DNA of 64,000 bases from JBMNPT01 sp050943735 (lineage in GTDB: Bacteria > Bacillota > Clostridia > Oscillospirales > RGIG577): positions 62,001-126,000 of the forward strand of contig JBMNPT010000006.1 in assembly GCA_050943735.1 (NCBI GenBank), written 5' to 3'. Positions 25,369 to 33,079 of this stretch are shown here, one piece after another. The notes beneath the pieces were generated by a model. It was not told where the DNA came from. It saw nothing but the letters and a program-made list of their open reading frames with translations, and did no database searches. The stretch's first letter is position 1; every line of letters starts with the position of its first letter. The translations under genes were made by a program, and so were the position numbers.

Positions 25369-25998
25369 ATGAGCCGTTTTTCTTCTCTCACCGCCGCCAA
25401 AAAACTCGCCATGGCCGCCATTCTCATCGCGGTCACCGGCGTGGGATGTTTTCTCTCGGGTGTCTGGTTCAGCGGACGAAACGGCAGTCAACCTGTGATC
25501 ACCTCCGATCTGCTGGGGCAGCAGCTGCGTCAAGTCAGCCAGCTGGTGACGGTGGAATATCACTACACCAACATGGGCCGGTTTGAAAATCACGCGGATT
25601 TTTACGGCTGGAAGGTGCCCTTCACCAAAAAGAGTTTCATTCTCTCCTACGATGGCAAAATGCTTGCCGGTGTAGATCTGGAACAGGCGGAGATTGAAGT
25701 GGGAAAGGATGCTGTCACCATTACCCTGCCCCCGGCTCAAATTCTCTCCCACGAAATGGATCAGGATAGCCTGCAGGTTTTTGATGAGAGCAAAAACATC
25801 TTCAACCCTCTCACTCTCACCGATTTTCACCAGTTTACACTGGATCAGACCCAGGTGATAGAGCAAAAGGCCATCGATGACGGATTGTTGGAAGAGGCTG
25901 GCGAAAAAGCCCAAACCGCTCTTACCACTCTGCTCACCCCTCTGCTCAGCGACCCTGAGCATCCCTATACCCTTACATTTCACACCGCAAAGGAGTAA
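25369..25998 (+). CDS. DUF4230 membrane-anchored protein
   Basis: 209 residues: a short cytoplasmic start, one membrane helix (about residues 14-34), then an external domain with the DUF4230 pattern. That pattern includes EYHYTNMGRFEN, SYDGKMLAGVDLEQAEIEV and ITLPPAQILSHEMDQDSLQVFDE (in pieces). The function of DUF4230 is unknown. AAGGAGG precedes the ATG. The next small gene follows by 6 bp and may be co-transcribed. Confidence 0.82.
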   Translation: MSRFSSLTAAKKLAMAAILIAVTGVGCFLSGVWFSGRNGSQPVITSDLLGQQLRQVSQLVTVEYHYTNMGRFENHADFYGWKVPFTKKSFILSYDGKMLAGVDLEQAEIEVGKDAVTITLPPAQILSHEMDQDSLQVFDESKNIFNPLTLTDFHQFTLDQTQVIEQKAIDDGLLEEAGEKAQTALTTLLTPLLSDPEHPYTLTFHTAKE

Positions 25999-26004
25999 TT
26001 CTCT

Positions 26005-26337
26005 ATGATTAAAAAAATCACTTGCGTGGAGGATCTGGAAGGCATTCTGCGCCAACAGTTTCTCCGAGGCTTTTACGACGCCTCCCTGCCCCTGGAAATC
26101 CAGGACGCGGAAGGCCGTCCCATCTGTACCATCCGCAAGGATGACCCCGACCGGTGGCAGAAGACCCCCTACGAGTATAGCTACGCTGCCTCCAAAAAAC
26201 TGTGCAGTCAGCAGCGCTGGGATTCCATGCACATCACCCAGCAAATTGAACTGTGTGACTGCTGGTACGCGCTGGCGGTCAGTGAATATCTGGAGCCCGC
26301 TGTAGAAGCGGGCCGGGAATTTGATTTGGCCGATTGA
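26005..26337 (+). CDS. conserved hypothetical protein, 110 residues
   Basis: A soluble, acidic protein beginning MIKKITCVEDLEGILRQQF, with a DPDRWQKTPYEYSYAAS stretch and cysteines near the C-terminus (CDCWYA). I do not recognise the family. AAAGGAG precedes the ATG by 8 nt and it ends at a clear terminator, so the gene is probably real. No membrane segment or signal peptide. Confidence 0.7.
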   Translation: MIKKITCVEDLEGILRQQFLRGFYDASLPLEIQDAEGRPICTIRKDDPDRWQKTPYEYSYAASKKLCSQQRWDSMHITQQIELCDCWYALAVSEYLEPAVEAGREFDLAD

Positions 26338-26343
26338 ATCACA

Positions 26344-26368
26344 AGCCCCGTCCCAACGGGGCTTTTTT
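26344..26368 (+). terminator. rho-independent terminator
   Basis: AGCCCCGT-CCCA-ACGGGGCT followed by TTTTT; closes the DUF4230/hypothetical pair. Confidence 0.88.
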
Positions 26369-26388
26369 ACGGAAGGAAGGATTTCTCC

Positions 26389-26985
26389 ATGTCTCATATT
26401 GTGCTGATCCGCCATGGCAAAACCCAGGGCAATCTTCTGCGGCAATACATCGGCGTCACCGATGAACCGCTGTGTGCCCAGGGAGAAGAAGAACTCCGGC
26501 AGGCGCTCCAGACGGGACGGTATCCACAGGCCCAGCGACTGTATGCAAGTCCGCTGCTCCGCTGCCAGCAGACCGCCGCTCTGCTCTATCCTCACCTGAC
26601 AGCCCAGCTGCAGCCTCTCCTGCGGGAGTGTGACTTCGGAGAATTTGAAGGGAAAAGCTACCCCGAACTCAAAGATCATCCCGCCTACCAGCAGTGGCTG
26701 CAAAATCCTGACCTGCCCTTTCCCCAGGGAGAGGCCCGGCCTGATTTCATCCGCCGGTGCTGCGAGGGATTTACCCACATTGCCGACCAGGAATGTCATC
26801 GGAAAGGTACGGCGGCTCTGGTGGTCCATGGCGGCACCATCATGGCCATTATGCACCGGTTCTGCGACACCCACCCCGACTTTTACGACTGCCAGCTCTC
26901 CTGCGGACAGGGCTACCTGCTGTCTGTAGATGTATCCGTCTGGCTGCAACACCACACTGTACATCTGGAGGAAACCTTATGCTGA
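26389..26985 (+). CDS. cobC: histidine phosphatase, probable alpha-ribazole phosphatase CobC
   Basis: A 198-residue phosphoglycerate-mutase-like phosphatase with the catalytic RHG motif (VLIRHGKTQGN), the second histidine (LVVHGGTIMAI) and CDFGEFEGKSYPEL. The family is broad, but the 7-bp overlap with cbiB makes CobC likely. CobC dephosphorylates alpha-ribazole-phosphate in the last stage of cobalamin assembly. AAGGAAGG precedes the ATG. Confidence 0.82.
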   Translation: MSHIVLIRHGKTQGNLLRQYIGVTDEPLCAQGEEELRQALQTGRYPQAQRLYASPLLRCQQTAALLYPHLTAQLQPLLRECDFGEFEGKSYPELKDHPAYQQWLQNPDLPFPQGEARPDFIRRCCEGFTHIADQECHRKGTAALVVHGGTIMAIMHRFCDTHPDFYDCQLSCGQGYLLSVDVSVWLQHHTVHLEETLC

Positions 26986-27944
26986 TCCATCCCCTCTCTC
27001 TGATTCTGGCCTTTTGGCTGGATTTGCTGCTGGGCGACCCTCGCTGGCTGCCCCATCCCATCTGCCTGCTGGGCAACTGCATCGCCCGGGGAGAACGATG
27101 GCTCCGCCCCCGTTTTCCCTCTTCCCCCAAGGGACAGTTTCAGGCTGGCGCCACATTGGCCATCTGCCTGTGCGTGGCCACTTATCTCATCACTTTTGGC
27201 CTGCTGCTGGCCGCTCAGGCCATCCACCCCTGGCTGGGTCTCCTGCTGGAAACCCTCCTCTGCTATCAGATTCTGGCCGCCCGCTGTCTGCGGGACGAAA
27301 GCATGAAGGTATACCGACAGCTGATGAAACAGGATCTGCCCGGCGCCCGTCAGGCAGTTTCCATGATTGTGGGACGAGATACCCAGGCATTGTCTGCGGA
27401 AGGGGTCACCCGAGCCGCTGTGGAAACCGTAGCGGAAAACACCTCTGACGGTGTAGTGGCTCCGCTGTTCTTTATGGCGCTGGGCGGAGCGCCGCTGGCC
27501 CTCACCTACAAGGCCATCAACACCATGGACTCCATGCTGGGCTACAAAAATGAGACCTATCTCTACTTCGGCCGTTTCCCCGCCTTGCTGGACGACGCAG
27601 TGAATTTCCTGCCTGCCCGTCTTTCCGGCCTACTAATGTGTCTGGCGGCTCCACTGACCGGATTGGACGGCCGCAGTGCCCTGCGAATTTTTCTCCGGGA
27701 CCGCCGCAACCATGCCAGTCCCAACAGCGCCCACACCGAAGCTGCCACTGCGGGAGCCCTGCATGTGCAGCTAGCCGGTGATGCCTCCTATTTTGGACAG
27801 GTGCATCACAAACCCACCATTGGGAACCCGGACCGCCCCATTGAGCCGGAGGACATTCCCCGTACCTGCCGGCTGATGTATGGCGCCAGCTTTTTGGCCT
27901 GGGTGTTGTGTGCGGGGCTGAGATTGCTTCCGTCCCTCTTCTAA
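26979..27944 (+). CDS. cbiB: adenosylcobinamide-phosphate synthase CbiB
   Basis: A 321-residue integral membrane enzyme that attaches aminopropanol (or its phosphate) to adenosylcobyric acid. Family motifs: FWLDLLLGDPRWLPHP at the start, AVETVAENTSDGVVAPLFF, GAPLALTYKAINTMDSMLGY and the PNSAHTEAATAGAL stretch. The ATG at 26979 overlaps the cobC stop, with TGGAGGAAA upstream. The remaining nucleotide-loop genes (cobU/S/T) are not in the window. Confidence 0.95.
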   Translation: MLIHPLSLILAFWLDLLLGDPRWLPHPICLLGNCIARGERWLRPRFPSSPKGQFQAGATLAICLCVATYLITFGLLLAAQAIHPWLGLLLETLLCYQILAARCLRDESMKVYRQLMKQDLPGARQAVSMIVGRDTQALSAEGVTRAAVETVAENTSDGVVAPLFFMALGGAPLALTYKAINTMDSMLGYKNETYLYFGRFPALLDDAVNFLPARLSGLLMCLAAPLTGLDGRSALRIFLRDRRNHASPNSAHTEAATAGALHVQLAGDASYFGQVHHKPTIGNPDRPIEPEDIPRTCRLMYGASFLAWVLCAGLRLLPSLF

Positions 27945-27962
27945 ATACAGGAGGAATTTTCA

Positions 27963-28271
27963 TTGAAACAGATTATTTTAAGCCATGATGACAAAGCGCA
28001 AATCTATTTGGTACCTGATCCGGTAGCTGAACATCTAAGTCAATATTGCGAAGAATTCTCAGTCCATTGGATCTGGGAAAATCCCCATGGTCACAAGCTC
28101 CTGAAAGATATTAACGGAATGAAAATTGCAATGTATACTTCATGGGATTTTATTGAATATCTCAACAAATGGGTCTTTCCCCATCAGCCATCCAGCCTGG
28201 TGCAACAGCTGGACTGGTACAGTTATGAATTACCAGAAAAGTACGCAGACTATCCACAGTACAATTTTTAG
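27963..28271 (+). CDS. low-GC orphan protein, 102 residues
   Basis: A TTG start 8 nt after AGGAGG gives MKQIILSHDDKAQIYLVPDP... with NKWVFPHQPSSLVQQLDW and a tyrosine-rich tail. No family recognised; soluble. By eye the gene is clearly AT-richer than cbiB and the genes around it, which suggests recent acquisition. Small Trp/Tyr-rich proteins like this are sometimes immunity or nuclease-inhibitor proteins, but nothing here proves that. Confidence 0.62.
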   Translation: MKQIILSHDDKAQIYLVPDPVAEHLSQYCEEFSVHWIWENPHGHKLLKDINGMKIAMYTSWDFIEYLNKWVFPHQPSSLVQQLDWYSYELPEKYADYPQYNF

Positions 28272-28275
28272 ATAT

Positions 28276-28312
28276 AAAAAAAGCGGCGAGGAAACATTCC
28301 TCGCCGTTTTCT
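28276..28312. terminator. bidirectional terminator
   Basis: AAAAAAGCGGCGAGGA-AACA-TTCCTCGCCGTTTTCTT separates the orphan gene from the convergent DUF1361 gene. Confidence 0.85.
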
Positions 28313-28317
28313 TATGT

Positions 28318-28998
28318 TCAATGATTGCGCAAATTTTCCACCAGCAAGCAGTAAAACCAGAAGAGCAGCCCAATGGCCAATGCCGTCATACCGGTAAACT
28401 GCCAGGTAAACAGACTGAGACTTTCTCCGATTTCTCTCAGCAAATCCCAGGGCCGCAGCACATCCCAGCTGTTAAAGCGCAAAAACCGTCCGATGTAAAT
28501 GCCAAAGCCCCCCAACAGGGAAACTCCAGTCGCAAACAGTAACCCGTATTTCCAGCCTTTTTGCTTATACACCCAGCGATGCAGCAGCCGCAGCGATTCC
28601 AAGCCCAACAGGACCCCCATCACCACGCCCGCGCCAATGAGAAACACCTTGACCCACAGCAGCGGCTCCATAGTGTACAACACACTGGGCCCACCGGTAT
28701 AGCGAGCCATCTCGTTCACCTCTCCAAACACATCTCCGCTGAGATGAATGGTATCGGTGAGCATATACAGCGCATTGGGGAAAAACAACAGCCACAATGC
28801 CAGAAAAACTCCGCCTTTTCTTCTGTGCCCCTGTTTCCAGAAGTTCATGCCCCGGCGGGCAAACAACAGCGGAAGCCCTGCCAGAAACACATTCCAGGGC
28901 AGCATCAGGTACAAAAAAGAAAATTTCTGCCAGAACATCCACAGGCACAATACACCGTACGCCAGACAGGGCAGCAGCAAAAAACGATAATTCTTCAT
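28318..28998 (-). CDS. DUF1361 membrane protein
   Basis: 226 residues with about six helices and the DUF1361 core FFPNALYMLTDTIHLSG (PNAPYLxTDxxHL pattern) and GPSVLYTMEPLLWVKVFLIGAGVVMG (in pieces). Function unknown. It is the second gene of a two-gene unit with the MBL hydrolase, 14 bp apart, and ends at the bidirectional terminator. Confidence 0.83.
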   Translation of the reverse strand: MKNYRFLLLPCLAYGVLCLWMFWQKFSFLYLMLPWNVFLAGLPLLFARRGMNFWKQGHRRKGGVFLALWLLFFPNALYMLTDTIHLSGDVFGEVNEMARYTGGPSVLYTMEPLLWVKVFLIGAGVVMGVLLGLESLRLLHRWVYKQKGWKYGLLFATGVSLLGGFGIYIGRFLRFNSWDVLRPWDLLREIGESLSLFTWQFTGMTALAIGLLFWFYCLLVENLRNH

Positions 28999-29012
28999 GG
29001 CGTCTTCCTTTC

Positions 29013-29822
29013 TCAGGTCAGAGGGATGATCTCTCCATCATTGGGCACCAGCAGATTGCCCTCATAAAACTGCCGTCCCTCTGCGGTGTACAGTTCCTTG
29101 CGCCGCTCAATGTTCTTATCCTCGGTGTGCCACAGCACAACATTGGGAATCCCCATGGACTGAGCCAGCTCACAGGCTTCTTTGACGGTGCTGTGATGTT
29201 TCTCATAAGGCTTGAACCGCTCCCGCTGTCCGTACAGACAAAACGCCTCGCAAAGCAGCCAGTCACTGCCCTGCACATACCGGTCACACAGGGGATTATA
29301 GGGCTCATCGCCGCAGCAGGTGAGTTTTTTCCCATTTTGCAGCACAGTGGTAAATCCGAATTGCTTTGCCTTGGTGGAATGAATGTCAAAAAAGGTCACA
29401 TCATAGTCCAGAATGCGGCAGCAATCTCCATCCTCCACTGTATGAATGAGAATCTGATCGTCCAGCAGGCTCCAGAATTTCTTTTGCAGGGTGAGCTTTG
29501 CCAGGGTGATGATGGTGGGTTTCAGATCCGCATGACAGTACATGTGACACAGCCCCTCATACTGGCCATTTTTCATCATGGTACCAATTTTACGAATCAT
29601 CCACACAATGCCCAGCACATGGTCAGTGTGTTCGTGGGTGACAAAGATATGATGGATATGCGCACAGTCAATCTCCATCTGTTCCAAAATTCTCAAAATT
29701 CCATTGCCGCCGCCGGCATCCACCAGGAAGTATTCTTCTCCGCTGCGGATAGCAAAGCAGGTGTTATAACAGTGAGTGGCCAGCGCATTGCCAGTCCCCA
29801 ATACCAACAGTTGTTCTTGCAC
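29013..29822 (-). CDS. metallo-beta-lactamase-fold hydrolase (RNase Z-like)
   Basis: A 269-residue MBL-fold protein with the dinuclear zinc motif THEHTDHVLG (HxHxDH), plus FLVDAGGGNG near the start, LLCEAFCLYGQ and VLWHTEDKN toward the end. It resembles RNase Z-like phosphodiesterases but lacks proof of tRNA processing. I chose the GTG at 29822, about 8 nt after GGAGGAGG; the ATG at 29846 lies before the ribosome site. Confidence 0.82.
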   Translation of the reverse strand: MQEQLLVLGTGNALATHCYNTCFAIRSGEEYFLVDAGGGNGILRILEQMEIDCAHIHHIFVTHEHTDHVLGIVWMIRKIGTMMKNGQYEGLCHMYCHADLKPTIITLAKLTLQKKFWSLLDDQILIHTVEDGDCCRILDYDVTFFDIHSTKAKQFGFTTVLQNGKKLTCCGDEPYNPLCDRYVQGSDWLLCEAFCLYGQRERFKPYEKHHSTVKEACELAQSMGIPNVVLWHTEDKNIERRKELYTAEGRQFYEGNLLVPNDGEIIPLT

Positions 29823-29899
29823 GAATTTTTCCTCCTCCGTTCCCATTTCCTGCTCATTATAGCATACGCTTCCCGCCTTTGAAAATGGGAGAACTATGC

Positions 29900-29930
29900 A
29901 AAAAATCCCCCTGCTATCAGGGGGATTTTT
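29900..29930. terminator. terminator of the lar operon
   Basis: AAAATCCCCCT-GCTATC-AGGGGGATTTTT; on the minus strand it follows the larC stop directly, and the A/T tails make it bidirectional. Confidence 0.85.
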
Positions 29931-29931
29931 G

Positions 29932-31305
29932 TCACTGCATCTGCTGCTGTGCCACGTGGCCAACCATTTCGTACACCGTTTGAAAAGGCTCACCACTGGC
30001 CAGAGCCAACGCCCGCACGCTCTCATATTCGGGATAACAATACCACTTTTCGCCATGGCGGCAGCACTTGACCCGGGCTTCTCCCCAGGGAGTGTCCACC
30101 AGTTTTTCTTCCCGCTGAAGCACCGTCCGTTCCACTGGATGCCGCCGCACTCCAATGCTGGTGGTATGCCGGAAGATGATTTCCTCCATATGGGGAATCT
30201 CCTCTTCGTCGCACAGCACCGAAAGCAGCCATGCGGGCCGGCCCTTTTTCATCAGGATGGGCGTATACCAGCAATCCCGGGCACCCTGCGCCATGAGCTG
30301 CTCCGCCGCAAAGGCCATGGCCTCTCCGCTGCAGTCGTCGATGTTGGTCTCCAGCACCCATTTGCGCTGAGGCTGCTGGGGCACTTCCACAATCATGGCC
30401 CGCAGGATATTGGCCTTGGGAAAATCCTTTTTCCCTGCACCTATTCCCACCCGGCGGATGGTATATTCCCCGGGCAGAGAATCTTCAGTGCGCAGCGCCG
30501 CCGCGATGGCCGCGCCGGTGGGGGTGACCATCTCCCCTTCGGTATCGGTGAGGTGCAGCTGCAGGCCATGGGCCGCCGCAATATTGACCACTGCGGGCAC
30601 CGGCACCGGTATGGTACCATGCTGGCACCAGACATGTCCCCGCCCCTCATACAGCTGAGAAACGGCCACACGCTGAATGCCCAAATCCTCCAGGCACACC
30701 GCTACCGCCACAATATCCACAATGGAATCCACTGCGCCCACTTCGTGAAAATGCACTTGCTCCACTGGAATGCCATGGGCTTTGGACTCGGCTTCCGCCA
30801 CCACTTGGAAAATATCCAGCGCCCGTTTCTGCACCGCCTGACTCAATCCACTGCCTCGAATAATGGCCTCAATCTCAGCCATCCCCCGATGGGCGTGGGT
30901 GTGGGAGTGCTCCTGCGCGGGCTCATGGGTATGTTCTATGCCATAAGCGTGCATCCAAGCGTGATCGTGCTGCTCATGAGAATGTTCATGGTGGTGCTCA
31001 TGTTCATGGTGATGCTCATGTTCATGGTGGTGCTCATGCTCGTGGTGGTGCTCGTGCTCATGGGGGTGCCCGTGTTCATGGTGATGAGGCCCCTCCGCAC
31101 ACCAGTCCTCCAGCTTCACATGGAACCGGCAGGCATCAATACCGCATTTCTGGGTACGGCCCACCTCAATCTCAAATCCATCTACACCCAGGGAAGCCAG
31201 TGCCTCCCGCAATTTTTCTTCGCTGGCGCCCGCATCCAACAGTGCCGCCACTGTCATATCTCCGCTGATGCCGCTGAAACACTCCAGATACAATAGATTA
31301 CTCAT
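29932..31305 (-). CDS. larC: nickel-pincer cofactor biosynthesis protein LarC
   Basis: A 457-residue nickel insertase that puts Ni into pyridinium bis-thiocarboxylic acid mononucleotide using CTP. The start LYLECFSGISGDM is the family signature. Residues about 74-139 are a histidine/glutamate tract (six-residue HEHEHH repeats) that should bind or store nickel. The C-terminal half (LETNIDDCSGEAMAFAAEQLM) is present in the same frame. In Lactobacillus plantarum the two halves are joined by programmed frameshifting; here they form one continuous reading frame. It overlaps larB by 8 bp. Confidence 0.96.
   Translation of the reverse strand: MSNLLYLECFSGISGDMTVAALLDAGASEEKLREALASLGVDGFEIEVGRTQKCGIDACRFHVKLEDWCAEGPHHHEHGHPHEHEHHHEHEHHHEHEHHHEHEHHHEHSHEQHDHAWMHAYGIEHTHEPAQEHSHTHAHRGMAEIEAIIRGSGLSQAVQKRALDIFQVVAEAESKAHGIPVEQVHFHEVGAVDSIVDIVAVAVCLEDLGIQRVAVSQLYEGRGHVWCQHGTIPVPVPAVVNIAAAHGLQLHLTDTEGEMVTPTGAAIAAALRTEDSLPGEYTIRRVGIGAGKKDFPKANILRAMIVEVPQQPQRKWVLETNIDDCSGEAMAFAAEQLMAQGARDCWYTPILMKKGRPAWLLSVLCDEEEIPHMEEIIFRHTTSIGVRRHPVERTVLQREEKLVDTPWGEARVKCCRHGEKWYCYPEYESVRALALASGEPFQTVYEMVGHVAQQQMQ
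30991..31080 (-). repeat. five tandem 18-bp repeats inside larC
   Basis: Plus-strand units of the form GTGGTGCTCATGTTCATG occur five times in register (30991, 31009, 31027, 31045, 31063) with 1-4 differences each. They encode the HEHEHH units of LarC, so whole-unit gain or loss would keep the frame and change nickel-binding capacity. Confidence 0.9.
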
Positions 31306-32050
31306 GATGTCCTACCCCCATTCGATTGATCTGCGTAGCCAGATATCCGGCTCCAAAGCCGTTGTCAATGTTTACGGTGGCCACTCCCTCCGCACAGGAG
31401 TTGATCATGGTGAGCAGTGCCGAAAGGCCGCCAAAATTGGCTCCATAACCCACCGACGTGGGCACCGCAATCACCGGCTTGTCCACCAGGCCTGCCACCA
31501 CACCGGCCAGCGCGCCTTCCATGCCCGCTACCGCCACCACACAGTTGGCGCTGCGCAGACGCTCCGTCTGGGCCAACAACCGGTGAATGCCCGCCACACC
31601 CACATCATAGATGCGCTCCACATGGCAGCCAAAAAACTCCGCCGTCTGGGCCGCTTCCTCTGCAACCGGAATGTCGGACGTCCCTCCCGTGCAAACCGCC
31701 ACACAACCGGTCTGCTGCGCGGGCTTGCGCACCACTCGAATAATCCGGGACAGGGGATCATATTCCGCCTCCGGCACAAAAGAGCGTACTACCTCATACT
31801 GTTCAGCACTAGCTCTGGTACCCAGCACATTGGTGTCTCTGGCCGCAAAACTCTGAAAAATCTTATACAAATGCTCAGTGCTCTTGCCGCTGCAATACAC
31901 CACTTCGCCAAATCCACTGCGCAGGCTTCGGTGATGGTCCAGTTTGGCAAACCCCAAATCCTCATAGGGCAGCTTTTTCAGCTGTTCTTTGGCCATCTCC
32001 ACGCTCATCTCTCCCCGCTGTACCTGCTGCAGCAACTGTTCGATTTCCAT
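31298..32050 (-). CDS. larB: nickel-pincer cofactor biosynthesis protein LarB
   Basis: A 250-residue PurE-like carboxylase that carboxylates the pyridinium ring of NaAD and splits off AMP, the first step to the pincer cofactor. PurE-type features: CTGGTSDIPVAEEAA, VAGMEGALAGVVAGLVDKPVIAVPTSVGYGA (in pieces) and CAEGVATVNIDNGFGAG. It lies 12 bp after larE and overlaps larC. Confidence 0.96.
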   Translation of the reverse strand: MEIEQLLQQVQRGEMSVEMAKEQLKKLPYEDLGFAKLDHHRSLRSGFGEVVYCSGKSTEHLYKIFQSFAARDTNVLGTRASAEQYEVVRSFVPEAEYDPLSRIIRVVRKPAQQTGCVAVCTGGTSDIPVAEEAAQTAEFFGCHVERIYDVGVAGIHRLLAQTERLRSANCVVAVAGMEGALAGVVAGLVDKPVIAVPTSVGYGANFGGLSALLTMINSCAEGVATVNIDNGFGAGYLATQINRMGVGHHE

Positions 32051-32062
32051 GCAATTTCCTCC

Positions 32063-32872
32063 TCACTCGGTCCCCTTGGAAATATGTATATCCATACTGC
32101 CGCTGCGGAACCCTTCTACATCCATTGTGACATAGGGGAATCCCAGCTGATGCAGCCGATCTATAATCACTTTTCTCTGCTCCAGGAACTCTCCAAACTG
32201 CCGGGTTTCAATCTCCACCCGGGCAATTTCACCATGAACCCGCAGCCGTACCACGCCAAAGCCCAGCTCCCGCAAGAAACATTCCCCCTCATCGATGCGG
32301 CGGAGCAAATCAAAATCAATGCGGGTACCATAGGGCAACCGGGTGGCCATACAGGGGGTGGAGGGACGTTTGGCCACTGAAATCCCCAGCTGTTCCGACC
32401 ACTGCCGCACCTGATTTTTGGTCACACCCAACTCTGCCAGCGGGCTGGCGATCCCCAGCTCCCGAATGGCCCGAATCCCCGGCCGGTACACCAGCAAATC
32501 ATCTGCATTGGTGCCCTCCGCCACGCAGGGAAGCCCCTGCTCCCGGGCGTACTCCACCAGCCGCTCAAACAGGTATTTTTTACATTGATAGCAGCGATCC
32601 ACCGGATTGTTCAGCAGCGCCGGATTGTCCAGTTCGTTCACTTCCAGCACCACATGCCGGGCTCCCATCTCCCCGCTCACCCTCCGGGCGATTTCCACAT
32701 CCGCCGCCGGGTGCAGCCGAGTGGAAAAGGTCACTGCATGTACCTCTTTCCCCAGCCGTTTGGCCTCCTCACAGGCCAGCTGAAGCAGCAGACTGCTATC
32801 CACTCCTCCGGAAAATGCCAGGCACAATCCCTGCTGCACCATCTCTGCCATCCGTTTTCGCAACGCTTCCAT
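32063..32872 (-). CDS. larE: ATP-dependent sulfur transferase LarE
   Basis: A 269-residue PP-loop enzyme (AFSGGVDSSLLLQLA) that adenylates the carboxylates of the LarB product and adds sulfur. Cysteines occur as RCYQCKKYLF (CxxC) and STPCMATRLPYG, three in all, which fits the LarE type proposed to hold an iron-sulfur cluster rather than the single-Cys sacrificial type; this assignment is inference. First gene of the operon, preceded by an attenuator-like leader. No larA racemase lies in the window. Confidence 0.95.
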   Translation of the reverse strand: MEALRKRMAEMVQQGLCLAFSGGVDSSLLLQLACEEAKRLGKEVHAVTFSTRLHPAADVEIARRVSGEMGARHVVLEVNELDNPALLNNPVDRCYQCKKYLFERLVEYAREQGLPCVAEGTNADDLLVYRPGIRAIRELGIASPLAELGVTKNQVRQWSEQLGISVAKRPSTPCMATRLPYGTRIDFDLLRRIDEGECFLRELGFGVVRLRVHGEIARVEIETRQFGEFLEQRKVIIDRLHQLGFPYVTMDVEGFRSGSMDIHISKGTE

Positions 32873-33045
32873 CTTCTGCCCTCTCTTTCACAAAAAAGAG
32901 CCGCGAAATCCTCTTGTCCCTGTCCTGGGACCGCAGACCTTCGTGGCTCTGTTCTCACTTGTCAAATTGTCTTTTTTACTTTGATCATTCCCGCTTCTGC
33001 GGGATGTAAGCGTCTTCTGACGCCCACCGGAAACGACTTCCACTA
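32873..33045 (-). promoter_or_regulatory. structured leader with intrinsic terminator before larE (unclassified)
   Basis: The RNA from the promoter to larE is about 170 nt. It can form three small 5' hairpins: GGAA-GTCGT-TTCC, GCGTC-AGAA-GACGC and CCCGC-AGAA-GCGGG. A long 3' hairpin follows: AGAGCCACGAA pairs with TTCGCGGCTCT (one mismatch), then TTTTTT (32891-32950), just ahead of the ribosome site. That layout is typical of a transcription attenuator or riboswitch. I could not match it to a known class. Confidence 0.6.
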
Positions 33046-33050
33046 CTGGC

Positions 33051-33079
33051 ATTATCCCACAGGCCGCAAAGTCTGTCAA
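33051..33079 (-). promoter_or_regulatory. sigma-A promoter of the lar operon
   Basis: Minus strand: TTGACA, 17-bp spacer, GATAAT. The -35 overlaps the stop codon of the upstream transporter gene, so the promoter abuts that gene. Confidence 0.8.

Noticed and set aside
24226..26964. 912-codon open frame on the minus strand
   Set aside because: It lies antisense to the MFS, rlmA, DUF4230, hypothetical and cobC genes, all of which have family motifs and ribosome sites. Its predicted protein is low-complexity (Gln/Gly/His-rich) with no recognisable domain; GC-rich third positions explain the lack of stops.
29896..31296. 466-codon plus-strand frame with Met/Val repeats
   Set aside because: Antisense to larC; the repeats are the reverse of the histidine tract.
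33040..33065. Similarity of the lar promoter/start region to the 3' part of a TPP riboswitch (GGATAATGCCAG-like)
   Set aside because: The conserved 5' half (including CTGAGA) is absent upstream, where coding sequence and the -35 element lie; the TAAT is part of the -10. Treated as chance.
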